Of a stretch of 64,000 nucleotides of DNA, positions 35,217-43,919 are shown one piece after another; positions within the stretch are counted from its first letter, which is position 1; every line of letters begins with the position of its first letter. The notes beneath the pieces are model-generated. The model had not been told where the DNA came from. It saw only the letters and a program-made list of their open reading frames with translations, and did no database searches. This DNA comes from Lichenicoccus sp964246745. Its GTDB lineage: Bacteria > Pseudomonadota > Alphaproteobacteria > Acetobacterales > Acetobacteraceae. The position numbers and the translations under genes were made by a program. The DNA lies in contig CAXTRK010000005.1 of assembly GCA_964246745.1 (NCBI GenBank), positions 1 to 64,000 of the forward strand, in the 5' to 3' direction.

Positions 35217-36411
35217 AGCCGTCATCGTCTCCACCGCGCGTACGCCGATCGGCAAGGCCTATCGCGGCGCCTTCAACAACACTCCGGCGCAGGCCCTCGG
35301 CGGTCATGCGATCGCAAGCGCGGTGGCGCGCGCCGGCATTGATCCGGGCGAGATCGAGGACGTCGTCATGGGCTGCGCGATGCAGCAAGGTGCCAGTGGC
35401 CTCAACACCGCGCGGCAAAGCGCGATGCGTGCCGGCCTGCCGGTGACGGTGCCTGGCCAGAGTATCGACCGCCAGTGTTCGTCAGGGCTGATGGCGGTGT
35501 CCATCGCGGCAAAACAGATCATTGTCGACGGCATGACGGTTACGGTGGGCGGCGGGCTCGAAAGCATCTCGCTGGTGCAGAACGAGCACGCCAACGTCTA
35601 TCGCGCCCGCGATCCTTGGCTGGTGGAGCATGTGCCACAGCTCTACATGGCAATGATCGAAACCGCCGAGATTGTGGCCGATCGCTACGGCGTCAACCGG
35701 GAGCGGCAGGACGCCTATGCGCTGCTCTCGCAGGAGCGCACCGCCAAGGGCCAGACCGACGGTGTGTTCCGCGACGAGATTGTGCCGATGTCCGCTGTCA
35801 TGAACGTCGTCGACAAGGCCACCGGCGCCGTCAGCGAACGCGAAGTGCGGCTCGAGCAGGACGAAGGCAACCGCCCGAGCACGACGATCGGAGATCTTGC
35901 GAAGCTGAAGCCGGTGTTCAAGGATGGCCAGCGCATCGCCGAAGGCGGTTTCATCACCGCGGGCAACGCCTCGCAGCTTTCGGACGGCGCCGCCGCCCTG
36001 GTGCTGATGGAGGCGCGCGAAGCCGAACGGCGCGGTCTGCGGCCGCTCGGCGCCTATCGCGGCATGGCGGTCGCCGGCTGCGACCCGGACGAAATGGGCA
36101 TCGGCCCGGTCTTCGCCGTGCCCAAGCTGCTTCAGCAGCATGGACTAAGCGTCGCCGACATCGATCTTTGGGAGCTGAACGAGGCGTTCGCCAGCCAGGT
36201 GCTCGCCTGCCGCGACCGGCTCGACATTCCCGAGGAGAAACTCAACGTCACCGGCGGGGCGATCTCGATTGGCCATCCCTACGGGATGAGCGGCGCACGC
36301 ATGATCGGCCACATCCTTCTGGAAGGACGCCGGCGCCAGGCAAAATGGGGCATCGTTACCATGTGCGTCGGCGGCGGCATGGGAGCTGCTGGATTGTTCG
36401 AGATTTATTGA
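35209..36411 (+). CDS. Acetyl-CoA acyltransferase (thiolase; PimB-like)
   Basis: A 400-residue thiolase. The acylated Cys lies in SIDRQCSSGLMAVSIAAKQI near residue 88, the catalytic His in GGAISIGHPYGMSGARM, and the second Cys in TMCVGGGMGAAGLFEIY at the extreme C-terminus. The WELNEAFASQVLACRD block confirms the family. It performs the last step of a beta-oxidation turn, releasing acetyl-CoA. It is the last gene of the operon; the next gene has its own AT-rich promoter region. Confidence 0.93.
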   Translation: MREAVIVSTARTPIGKAYRGAFNNTPAQALGGHAIASAVARAGIDPGEIEDVVMGCAMQQGASGLNTARQSAMRAGLPVTVPGQSIDRQCSSGLMAVSIAAKQIIVDGMTVTVGGGLESISLVQNEHANVYRARDPWLVEHVPQLYMAMIETAEIVADRYGVNRERQDAYALLSQERTAKGQTDGVFRDEIVPMSAVMNVVDKATGAVSEREVRLEQDEGNRPSTTIGDLAKLKPVFKDGQRIAEGGFITAGNASQLSDGAAALVLMEAREAERRGLRPLGAYRGMAVAGCDPDEMGIGPVFAVPKLLQQHGLSVADIDLWELNEAFASQVLACRDRLDIPEEKLNVTGGAISIGHPYGMSGARMIGHILLEGRRRQAKWGIVTMCVGGGMGAAGLFEIY

Positions 36412-36463
36412 CTGGTAAATACTGTTTAACGGCATTTTTCAGCTAATTTGATTGCGTAGTGTT

Positions 36464-36469
36464 TATAAT
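36464..36469 (+). promoter_or_regulatory. Consensus -10 box (TATAAT) before the MFS gene
   Basis: The 103 bases between the thiolase and MFS genes are strikingly AT-rich for this window and contain an exact TATAAT 46 bases upstream of the MFS ATG. No good -35 lies at 16-18 bases, so the promoter may depend on an activator or be weak. It marks a separate transcription start for the MFS/porin/SDR/aldehyde dehydrogenase run. Confidence 0.4.
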
Positions 36470-36514
36470 TAATATGTAGTGCGGTTATCAAACTAGAAAC
36501 CCTGGGAAACGAGC

Positions 36515-38038
36515 ATGTCGGTCGCACTTGACGTATCCAATCCACCTTCCTGGCTGCGTCGGCGCGAGCTCGACGCCTATCCGCCGACCGGCGCCCGCCG
36601 GGGCTACCTGCTGCTGGTGGTGGCGATTACCGTGGCGCTTTACTACGAGCTTTACGTGGTTGGCGGCGTTGCCACATTGCTGCTTGTCCACTTCCAGATG
36701 CCATTCGACTTTTTTGTTTTGATCCTGGCGCTTGGCAATCTGGCCGGCGCTTTCGCCTCCTTGCTGGCGGGACTGTCCGACCGTTACGGACGCTGCAATC
36801 TCGTGGTGTATGGGTTGCTCGTCGTGGGACTGATTACCGCGTTCGCGATACCGAACGCGCCCAACAGGATGGTCTTCGCCGTCGAATCGGTTATCGACGC
36901 GTTCGTCGAGGGAATGATCCTGGTGACCACGCCAGCGCTGATCCGCGATTTCTCTCCGCAGGTCGGCCGCGCCACGGCCATGGGTTTCTGGACCATCGGA
37001 CCGGTCCTCGGCAGTCTCATGGTGAGCCTGCTCGTGACGTTGACGCTCGGCAGGTTTCAGACCTGGCAAAGCCAGTTCGAGATCTGCGGCGCGATCGGAC
37101 TGGTGATGTTCGTCGTCGCGTTCTTCTTCCTGCGCGAACTGGCTCCCGCTCTGCGCGATCAGATCATGGTCAGTCTGCGCGATCGCGCGCTGGTGGAGGC
37201 GCGCGCGCGCGGGCTTGCGGTGAACCTTCGCGCGCCGTTCCGCCAACTGCTGCACGTCGACGTCATCGCTTCCGCCCTGGGTGTCTCCGTACTGCTGATC
37301 TTCTACTATACGGCGGTGGCGTTCGGCGTAATCTATCTGGTCACCGTCTTCGGTCTTTCGGTCGGCAGCGCCAACGCGATCGCGAACTGGACCTGGGGCA
37401 CGAATGCGGTCGCGTTGATCGTCTTCGGCATGATCTCGGATCGGCTGCGGGTGCGTAAGCCGTTCATGGTGGTTGGCGGCCTGGGAGCGGCGGTGATCGG
37501 CGCGCTGTATCTGAGCCAGGCGGGACAGCATCCGAGCTGGACCACCCTGGTGGTGTTGAGCTGCCTGCAGACGACATTCACCGCGGCGGCCTACACGACC
37601 TGGATGGCCAGCTTTACCGAGACTGTCGAAGCGCATAATCCGGCGCTTACCGGCACCGGTCTGGCGATCTGGGGCTGGATACAGCGGCTGGTGGTGACGG
37701 CCTCGTTCCTGACAATCCCGCATTTGATCAATACGGTGACGCCGCTGATTAGCGCCGGTCCGGTCATTGCCGCATTCAAGCAGACGCAAGCGGCTCACGT
37801 GGCGCCAAGCACCGCCTTGATGGCGCAGTTGGGGGTGATCCAGCAAGCCGCCGCCGCGTCGCCTGGTCAGTGGCGGACCTGGTACTGGGTCTGCGTCGGC
37901 GGTGTCTTGCTGTTCGTCGCCACCGTGTTCCTGATGCGCGGACGCTGGAGTCCCGCCGCCGCGCGCGCCGACGAGATGGAGCATGACCGCGCAGTGGCCC
38001 GGGAGATGGCTCGGCTGACCGGCGCCGCAGCCGAGTAG
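36515..38038 (+). CDS. MFS transporter (12 transmembrane segments)
   Basis: A 507-residue major facilitator protein. The A-like motif between helices 2 and 3 is GLSDRYGRCN, and a second cytoplasmic loop motif SDRLRVRKP follows helix 8. About 12 hydrophobic segments are visible, with a cytoplasmic N-terminus of about 30 residues. The long loop after helix 10 (residues 400-450) is unusual. The substrate is unknown; it is followed by an outer-membrane porin, a short-chain dehydrogenase and an aromatic-type aldehyde dehydrogenase, so uptake of an aromatic or sugar-derived compound is plausible. The ATG at 36515 follows GGGAAA. Confidence 0.88.
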   Translation: MSVALDVSNPPSWLRRRELDAYPPTGARRGYLLLVVAITVALYYELYVVGGVATLLLVHFQMPFDFFVLILALGNLAGAFASLLAGLSDRYGRCNLVVYGLLVVGLITAFAIPNAPNRMVFAVESVIDAFVEGMILVTTPALIRDFSPQVGRATAMGFWTIGPVLGSLMVSLLVTLTLGRFQTWQSQFEICGAIGLVMFVVAFFFLRELAPALRDQIMVSLRDRALVEARARGLAVNLRAPFRQLLHVDVIASALGVSVLLIFYYTAVAFGVIYLVTVFGLSVGSANAIANWTWGTNAVALIVFGMISDRLRVRKPFMVVGGLGAAVIGALYLSQAGQHPSWTTLVVLSCLQTTFTAAAYTTWMASFTETVEAHNPALTGTGLAIWGWIQRLVVTASFLTIPHLINTVTPLISAGPVIAAFKQTQAAHVAPSTALMAQLGVIQQAAAASPGQWRTWYWVCVGGVLLFVATVFLMRGRWSPAAARADEMEHDRAVAREMARLTGAAAE

Positions 38039-38192
38039 TTTATGCAACACTTGAGGCCGCGCGACACTGCTGGCGTGCTGCCCGGCATGACATGGCGAGA
38101 ATATTTCGATACCAAGTCTGTCGGCGCCTCTTGACAGGTTCAAGGTCGGGAGTTGCCTGGATATAAACCTGTCAAGGAAGCGACCTGGAGGA

Positions 38193-39674
38193 ATGATAAT
38201 GTTCACGAAGGCGGTGCATGCCCGAGCGCTGCGCCGAACCCAAGCGGGGCGTTGGCTCCCCGCATGTTGCCTGGCTCTCGCAGCCGGCTGCGCAACTGTC
38301 CCCGCCTTGGCGCAGACGCTGAACAGCGGCCAGGGTTTGTCGGCCAGCCAGCAGGTCGCGCATCCCTCCAGCGAGCCGCCCTTGCCTCAGCCGGAAGCCC
38401 TGTTTCCGACGATATTCGGCGCGGGATCGTGGCTGAGGGATCACGGCATTGCCGTCCTGCTCGACACCACCAACGAGTTCTTCGGCACTGTCAGCGGCGG
38501 CGGCGGCCCACGCGACGCAACGGGAAAGAACAGCGGCGGCGCAACCCTCGACGGACAGGTCGGCTTCGAGACCGATGTCGATTGGGAGAAGCTCGCCGGC
38601 ATCACCGGCTTCTCCACCAACACGATCATCGTCGGGCGTTACGGCGGTCTGCCGACAAGCGCGCTGGTGGGAGACACCTTGAACGCGACGCAGGAAGTCT
38701 ATGGCGCCGGCGGCAACGTGGTGGCCCATCTGGTGCAGTTTTGGGGCCAGGAGACGCTCGCCGGCGGCGGCGTGCAAATCCAGGCGGGACGCATTCCGCT
38801 CGACGACTACTTTGACGCATCGCCGCTGTTCTGCGTATTCGCCTCGAACGCGTTGTGCGGAAACCCGAAAAACTTTGTCGACAACGCGCAGTCCCACCTC
38901 ACCTATCCCGATGCGGGCTGGGCCTTCCACCTGACGCTGGCACCTTCCCCGCATTATTATCTGCAGACCGGGATTTTCTTCAACCAGTCGAACGTCTTCA
39001 ACGTTGCGGAAGGTTTCCGGTCCGGCTGGAACTTCGACAGCAACTACATCAACGGAGAGACCTTCCCCGTTGAAATTGGCTACATCCCGGCTTTTGGAGA
39101 CGACAAGCTGGTCGGCCATTACAAACTCGGCTTTGTCTATGACAATTCGAGCCATCTCGACGATTACTATGACGTTGCCGGCAGCTCGTTTGCAAATACC
39201 GGCCTGCCGCAGCGCATGCGCAAGGGCAGCACCACGGAATATATCCAGGCCGATCAGATGCTGATCCGCAACGGTCCGGGGCCGTCATCCGGAGTGATCG
39301 TTCTCGCCGGCTTCTCGTACAACGATCCGGAGACATCCTACCGCTCCGAGCAGTTCTATGGCGCCGTCGAGGATCTCGGCTTCTGGAAGGCGCGGCCGTT
39401 CGATCAGATCAACCTGCTCGGCACCTATCAGCGGGTCTCCGGACTCTACGGCAAGGCGCAGGGACTTGAGTTCGACGAGGGCTTCCCGATCCTCTCCGGA
39501 GGCGCCAGCGGCGTTCAGACCTGGACCGCGACGTTCGAGGCAAACTACTCCATCCATGTCTATCATGGCTTCACCTTCGCGCCCGACTTCCAGTACATGA
39601 TCCGGCCAAACGCTCAATCCAACCTGCCGAACGCGGCGTTCCTCGGCTTCAAAACCCATCTTGAGTTCTTCTAA
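38193..39674 (+). CDS. OprB-family carbohydrate-selective porin
   Basis: An outer-membrane beta-barrel porin of about 490 residues. A signal peptide of about 40 residues ends at VPALA-QTLNS. OprB-like blocks include LRDHGIAVLLDTTNEFFGTVSGG, GQVGFETDVDWEKLAGI, GRIPLDDYFDASPLFC and NPKNFVDNAQSHLTYPDAGWA, and the protein ends FLGFKTHLEFF, with the terminal Phe expected for BAM-assembled barrels. GGAGG precedes both ATG 38193 and ATG 38199; the second has the better spacing. It likely admits sugars or other small solutes for the adjacent MFS transporter. Confidence 0.9.
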   Translation: MIMFTKAVHARALRRTQAGRWLPACCLALAAGCATVPALAQTLNSGQGLSASQQVAHPSSEPPLPQPEALFPTIFGAGSWLRDHGIAVLLDTTNEFFGTVSGGGGPRDATGKNSGGATLDGQVGFETDVDWEKLAGITGFSTNTIIVGRYGGLPTSALVGDTLNATQEVYGAGGNVVAHLVQFWGQETLAGGGVQIQAGRIPLDDYFDASPLFCVFASNALCGNPKNFVDNAQSHLTYPDAGWAFHLTLAPSPHYYLQTGIFFNQSNVFNVAEGFRSGWNFDSNYINGETFPVEIGYIPAFGDDKLVGHYKLGFVYDNSSHLDDYYDVAGSSFANTGLPQRMRKGSTTEYIQADQMLIRNGPGPSSGVIVLAGFSYNDPETSYRSEQFYGAVEDLGFWKARPFDQINLLGTYQRVSGLYGKAQGLEFDEGFPILSGGASGVQTWTATFEANYSIHVYHGFTFAPDFQYMIRPNAQSNLPNAAFLGFKTHLEFF

Positions 39675-39723
39675 GGACTGCCTGCTTGAACAAAGCCTGC
39701 TTAAACAAAGACTGACGTGAGCG

Positions 39724-39750
39724 GCGCCGGAAGGGCTTTTCTTCCGGCGC
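39724..39750 (+). terminator. 10-bp perfect stem-loop after the porin gene
   Basis: GCGCCGGAAG and CTTCCGGCGC form a perfect 10-base-pair stem around the 7-base loop GGCTTTT, 50 bases after the porin stop and 20 bases before the SDR start. There is no T tract after it, so it may be an attenuating or mRNA-stabilising hairpin rather than a full intrinsic terminator. It would reduce expression of the downstream SDR and aldehyde dehydrogenase relative to the porin. Confidence 0.55.
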
Positions 39751-39769
39751 GCTTGAGGAGCCCCGGCGC

Positions 39770-40606
39770 ATGGCGTTGCATAACTTCCATGGACGTTGGG
39801 TGGTGGTCACTGGCGCCGCAGCGGGAATCGGCTACGAGACGGCGCTTGCCTTCGCCAAGGAGGGTGCCGATATCGTTGCCGTCGACCTCGACCAGGAGCG
39901 CCTCGCCGGCACGTCGCGGGCGGTGGAAGCGCTCGGCCGGCGCTGCGTGCCGCACGCCTGCGACGTGAGCAGCGCGGCGGCGGTCGAGGCGATGGCGCTC
40001 GAAGTCGCGGCCGACATCGGCGCGCCGGACGTCGTCGTCAACAATGCCGGCATCGCCTTTCTCGGCCCATTCCTGGAGACTCCGATTGCCGCCTGGGATG
40101 CGGTGCTCGGCGTCAACCTAATGGGTGTCGTCCATGTCAGCCGTGCCTTCCTGCCGGCGATGATCAAGGCGGGCGGCTCACGTCACCTCGTCAACGTCGC
40201 CTCCGCCGCCGGCCTGCAGCCGGTCGCCAACCTCAGCGCGTATTCGGCTTCGAAACATGCGGTGCTCGGCCTCTCCGACGCGATCGCGATGGAGCTGCGA
40301 CGGACCCATGTCGGTGTGACGGTGGTCTGCCCCGGCGTGATAAACACCGCCATTGTCCGCAACCGCCAGGCGGTGGCGCCAAGCGTGCCGGAATCGACGC
40401 TTGCCAAGCTCGAACGCAATTACCAGTCCAAGGGCGCGCATCCCTCTCTCGTGGGCCAGCGGATCGTGCGTGCGGTCCGGCGCGGCGAGGACATCGTGCT
40501 GGTCGGCCCGACCGCCGCCGCGGTGTTCCACGGCCGCCGCGTGTCACGCACACTTCTGCGCGCGTTAGGCATCTCCGGCGCGCGTCAGCTTGGCTATATC
40601 TGGTAG
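39770..40606 (+). CDS. SDR-family oxidoreductase
   Basis: A 278-residue short-chain dehydrogenase. Cofactor motif TGAAAGIGYET near residue 17, an Asp after strand 2 (VAVDLDQE) that favours NAD, VNNAGIAF, catalytic Ser in NVASAAGLQ, YSASKHAVLGLS (Tyr-Lys), and VCPGVINTA. The C-terminal extension with HGRRVSRTLLRALG is common in SDR proteins acting on lipophilic alcohols. The next gene, 27 bases on, is an aldehyde dehydrogenase, so an alcohol to aldehyde to acid sequence is likely. Substrate unknown. Confidence 0.87.
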   Translation: MALHNFHGRWVVVTGAAAGIGYETALAFAKEGADIVAVDLDQERLAGTSRAVEALGRRCVPHACDVSSAAAVEAMALEVAADIGAPDVVVNNAGIAFLGPFLETPIAAWDAVLGVNLMGVVHVSRAFLPAMIKAGGSRHLVNVASAAGLQPVANLSAYSASKHAVLGLSDAIAMELRRTHVGVTVVCPGVINTAIVRNRQAVAPSVPESTLAKLERNYQSKGAHPSLVGQRIVRAVRRGEDIVLVGPTAAAVFHGRRVSRTLLRALGISGARQLGYIW

Positions 40607-40633
40607 ATCAACTCGAACAAGGAGGCTTCATCC

Positions 40634-42100
40634 ATGTCAATTCTGGCAGAACCAACGCAGGTTTCGGCGCACTCCGTCGCAAGCGACGAGGCCGCCATCA
40701 CCGGCATGCGAGCCGCCTTTCAGCGTCAACGGGACGCGTTTACGCGCGACCGCAATCCAAGCCTGTCAGAACGCCGCGCGCGTCTCGAGAAACTCATCAC
40801 CATGATGGTGACCTTCCGCGAGCGCATCCGGGCGGCGCTGAGCGCTGACTTCGGCGCCCATCCAACGCCCGCTTCCGACCTGATCGAGGTGCTGGGCGTG
40901 GTCGGACGTGCCCGTTACGTGATGGATCACCTCGAGGAGTGGATGCGTCCGCTTGAGCGTGAGACCGACCCGGCCATGCTGGGAACCGCGAGGGCGATGA
41001 TCAGAAGCCAGCCCAAGGGCGTGATCGGCAATATCGTGCCCTGGAACTTCCCTTTCGATCTCTCGGTCGGACCCATGATCGAGATGCTGGCGGCCGGCAA
41101 CCGGGTCATGGTCAAACCGTCCGAGTACACGCCTGCCTGTGCGGCGCTGCTTGCGGAGATGGTCGCCGCCACGTTTGATCCAACGCTGGTTTACGTCGCC
41201 GTTGGCGGCCTTGATCTCGCCCGCGCCTTTTCGCATCTGCGGTGGGACCATCTGCTCTACACCGGAAGCCCGAATGTCGGCCGCGAAATCATGCAGGCGG
41301 CGGCGCAGAACCTCACACCGGTGACGCTCGAGCTTGGTGGCAAATGCCCTGCCATTCTCACCCCGGGTTCGGTCAACGCCGAGAACGTGAAGTCGGTGAT
41401 CGGCACCAAGATCGTGAAAAACGGGCAGATGTGCATTTCGGTGGATTACGCACTGGTGCCGCGCGCGGAACTCGACCGTTTCGCCGATCTGGCCAAGTCC
41501 TTCATGGCCGAAGCCGCGCCTGATTACGCGAAGAGCGACGAATGCACCGGTATCATCTCCACGCGTCACCTCGATCGCTTGTCCGCGATGCTTGACGAGG
41601 CCCGCGCCCATCAATGCCGCGTCGTCACTCTTGAGCAGGACCCAAGCATCGATCCGGCGACCCGACGCATGCCGATGTCTCTGGTCATCGATCCCCCGGC
41701 GGAGACACGCATCATGCAGGAAGAAATCTTCGGGCCGATCCTGCCGGTGGTCCCCTACGATACGCTTGACGGAGCCATCAACAGGATCAACGCGGGAGAG
41801 CGTCCGCTCGGGCTCTATGTCTTCGGCGATGAGCAATCATCGATCGATTCCGTGCTCGATGCGACGATCTCGGGGGGTGCGGCGGTGAACACCTGCGCCG
41901 TGCAGGGCGCCTTGCCGTCGCTCGCCTTCGGCGGCGTTGGCATGAGCGGGATGGGACGCCATCACGGAGTCGAGGGCTTCCGGGAGTTTTCCAATCAGCG
42001 CGGCGTCGTTGTGCGCGGCACCGGCGACCATGTCGACGCGTTCTTCTCTCCGTACGCCAAAGCCGCCGCCATCGCCCAGAGCGTGTTCGGACCAGGCTAG
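40634..42100 (+). CDS. Coniferyl-aldehyde-dehydrogenase-type aldehyde dehydrogenase
   Basis: A 488-residue NAD(P)-dependent aldehyde dehydrogenase of the class typified by bacterial coniferyl aldehyde dehydrogenase (CalB). Motifs: GNIVPWNFPFDLSVGPMIEM, VKPSEYTPACA, LLYTGSPNVGREIMQAAA, the general-base Glu in TLELGGKCPAIL, the nucleophile Cys in KNGQMCISVDY, and EEIFGPILPVVPYD. The short C-terminus with GRHHGVEGFREFSNQRGVV is also typical. Substrates of relatives include aromatic and long-chain aldehydes. It follows the SDR gene. Confidence 0.9.
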   Translation: MSILAEPTQVSAHSVASDEAAITGMRAAFQRQRDAFTRDRNPSLSERRARLEKLITMMVTFRERIRAALSADFGAHPTPASDLIEVLGVVGRARYVMDHLEEWMRPLERETDPAMLGTARAMIRSQPKGVIGNIVPWNFPFDLSVGPMIEMLAAGNRVMVKPSEYTPACAALLAEMVAATFDPTLVYVAVGGLDLARAFSHLRWDHLLYTGSPNVGREIMQAAAQNLTPVTLELGGKCPAILTPGSVNAENVKSVIGTKIVKNGQMCISVDYALVPRAELDRFADLAKSFMAEAAPDYAKSDECTGIISTRHLDRLSAMLDEARAHQCRVVTLEQDPSIDPATRRMPMSLVIDPPAETRIMQEEIFGPILPVVPYDTLDGAINRINAGERPLGLYVFGDEQSSIDSVLDATISGGAAVNTCAVQGALPSLAFGGVGMSGMGRHHGVEGFREFSNQRGVVVRGTGDHVDAFFSPYAKAAAIAQSVFGPG

Positions 42101-42112
42101 CGCATCAGGACG

Positions 42113-42346
42113 CTAATCCTGGTCGCGCGAGCAGATGGTGCCGGGACCTTCCGGGCGACAGTAAAGACGGTGGAAATTGTCGTCGGCGGGCGGCGCTGAC
42201 GACAACACCCCGTGCGGCCCGACATAGGGCCGGCCGGATTGGTTGAGATCATTGTTCGCCGCGGCGCGCTGCTCCGCAGTCGGTGGTCCGCTACAGCCGG
42301 TCAGCATCAGGGCCAAGGCGATCCAAAAAGCGGCAGGCACGCGCAT
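42113..42346 (-). CDS. Small lipoprotein of unknown function
   Basis: A 77-residue protein with a short lipoprotein signal: MRVPAAFWIALALMLTGC, with the lipobox LTGC and Cys at residue 18. The mature part is about 60 residues, polar, and contains two further Cys residues near the C-terminus (LYCRPEGPGTICSRD) that could form a disulfide. Its function is not known. It is transcribed away from xylB and convergent with the aldehyde dehydrogenase gene. Confidence 0.72.
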   Translation of the reverse strand: MRVPAAFWIALALMLTGCSGPPTAEQRAAANNDLNQSGRPYVGPHGVLSSAPPADDNFHRLYCRPEGPGTICSRDQD

Positions 42347-42458
42347 GATTTAGGCCTCCTGAACTCCATGCCTATATCGTGTGTCGGTCGCGACATTGCA
42401 CCCGACAGGCGAGAGGAATAGGAGCGTCGGACGGTACAGTCCGCGGATCGGAGAGCTC

Positions 42459-43919
42459 ATGTTCATCGGCATCGATATCGGAACCTCTTCCGCGAAGGCG
42501 GTGCTGATCGATGCCGAGCAGCGCATCCGGGCGATGGCCTCCGAGCCGCTTTCCGTCAGCCGTCCGCGGCCAGGCCATTCCGAACAGGACCCGAACGCCT
42601 GGTGGGAGGCAACGCAGCGGGTGCTGAAGCGCCTGGCCAGCGACGATGCGCGGCGGATGGCATCGGTGGAAGCCATCGGATTGTCCGGCCAGCAGCATGG
42701 CGCGGTGCTGCTTGACGAGGCCGGCGCGGTGTTGCGTCCGGCGATCCTGTGGAACGATACACGCAGCGTGCGCGAATGCGTGGAACTCGAAGCAGGCCTT
42801 CCGGAACTGCGGCGGATCATCGGCAACGTCATGACGCCGGGCTTTACCGCGCCAAAGCTCGCCTGGGTCGCCAGACACGAGCCGGCGGTGTTCGCGCGCG
42901 TCCGACGCGTGCTGCTGCCGAAGGACTATGTGCGGTTGCGTCTCACCGGCGAGGCGGTGTCCGACATGTCGGATGCGTCGGGAACCGGCTGGCTCGACGT
43001 GGGCAAGCGCGATTGGTCCGACGCGGCGTTGGCCGCCACCGGGCTCGACCGCAGCCACATGCCGCGTCTGGTCGAAGGCAGCGAAGGCTCCGGCGTGGTG
43101 CTGCCCGACATCGCCGCAAGCTTCGGCATGGCTGGCCGCGTGGTCGTCGCCGGCGGCGGCGGCGACAATGCGGCGTCTGCCTGCGGCATCGGCGCGGTCG
43201 CGCCCGGCAGCGCCTTTGTCTCCCTCGGCACGTCCGGCGTGCTGTTCGCCACCACCGCGCGTTTCGCGCCCAATACCGGTTCAGCGGTGCATGCCTTCTG
43301 CCACGCGACGCCCGCAACCTGGCATCAGATGGGAGTCATTCTTTCCGCCACGGACAGCCTCGAGTGGCTCTCGCGTCTGCTGCAAAGCAAGCCAGCGACA
43401 CTGGTCGCGGAACTCGGCGATGTGGTGCACGCCCCTTCCCCGGCCGTGTTCGCGCCCTATCTCGCCGGAGAACGCACGCCGCACAATCTCGGCGATCTGC
43501 GTGGCGGCTTTGCCGGTCTCGGGCACGAAGCGGACCGCATGGTGCTGACCCAGGCGGTGCTGGAGGGCGTCGCCTTTGCCTTCCGCGACTGCCTGGAGGC
43601 GTTGGCGGCGGCTGGCACGCGCATCGAGCGCGCCTGGGCGGTGGGAGGCGGCGCCAATTCGCGCCTATGGCTGCGCATCATGGCGAGCGCGCTGCGGCTG
43701 CCGCTCGACCTGCCCGACCGCACCGACAGCGGCGGCGCGTTCGGCGCGGCGCGGCTTGCGGTGTGCGCCGCGCGCGGATCGGATCCGATCGAGGTGTGCA
43801 CTCCGCCGCCGGTCGCCGAAACGCTATCGCCTGACCCGTCGCTTGCCGATGCCTACGACCACGCCTACCAGCGCTACCGCAGCTTCACCTCCAGCCTCAA
43901 ACATCTGGTGCCAGCATGA
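42459..43919 (+). CDS. xylB: Xylulokinase
   Basis: A 486-residue FGGY-family kinase that phosphorylates D-xylulose. Motifs: MFIGIDIGTSSAKAVLID, GLSGQQHGAVLLD, ILWNDTR, PKLAWVARHEP, LPKDYVRLRLTGE, the catalytic Asp in GGGGDNAASACG, and GGGANSRLWLRIMA near the C-terminus. I chose the ATG at 42459 because GGAG lies just upstream and it begins the conserved N-terminus. It overlaps xylA by four bases (ATGA). No xylose regulator or transporter lies immediately beside the pair. Confidence 0.94.
   Translation: MFIGIDIGTSSAKAVLIDAEQRIRAMASEPLSVSRPRPGHSEQDPNAWWEATQRVLKRLASDDARRMASVEAIGLSGQQHGAVLLDEAGAVLRPAILWNDTRSVRECVELEAGLPELRRIIGNVMTPGFTAPKLAWVARHEPAVFARVRRVLLPKDYVRLRLTGEAVSDMSDASGTGWLDVGKRDWSDAALAATGLDRSHMPRLVEGSEGSGVVLPDIAASFGMAGRVVVAGGGGDNAASACGIGAVAPGSAFVSLGTSGVLFATTARFAPNTGSAVHAFCHATPATWHQMGVILSATDSLEWLSRLLQSKPATLVAELGDVVHAPSPAVFAPYLAGERTPHNLGDLRGGFAGLGHEADRMVLTQAVLEGVAFAFRDCLEALAAAGTRIERAWAVGGGANSRLWLRIMASALRLPLDLPDRTDSGGAFGAARLAVCAARGSDPIEVCTPPPVAETLSPDPSLADAYDHAYQRYRSFTSSLKHLVPA

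Noticed and set aside
36488..38206. 572-codon minus-strand frame opposite the MFS gene
   Set aside because: Antisense shadow with His/Asp/Arg-rich composition; the plus strand encodes a clear 12-helix transporter.
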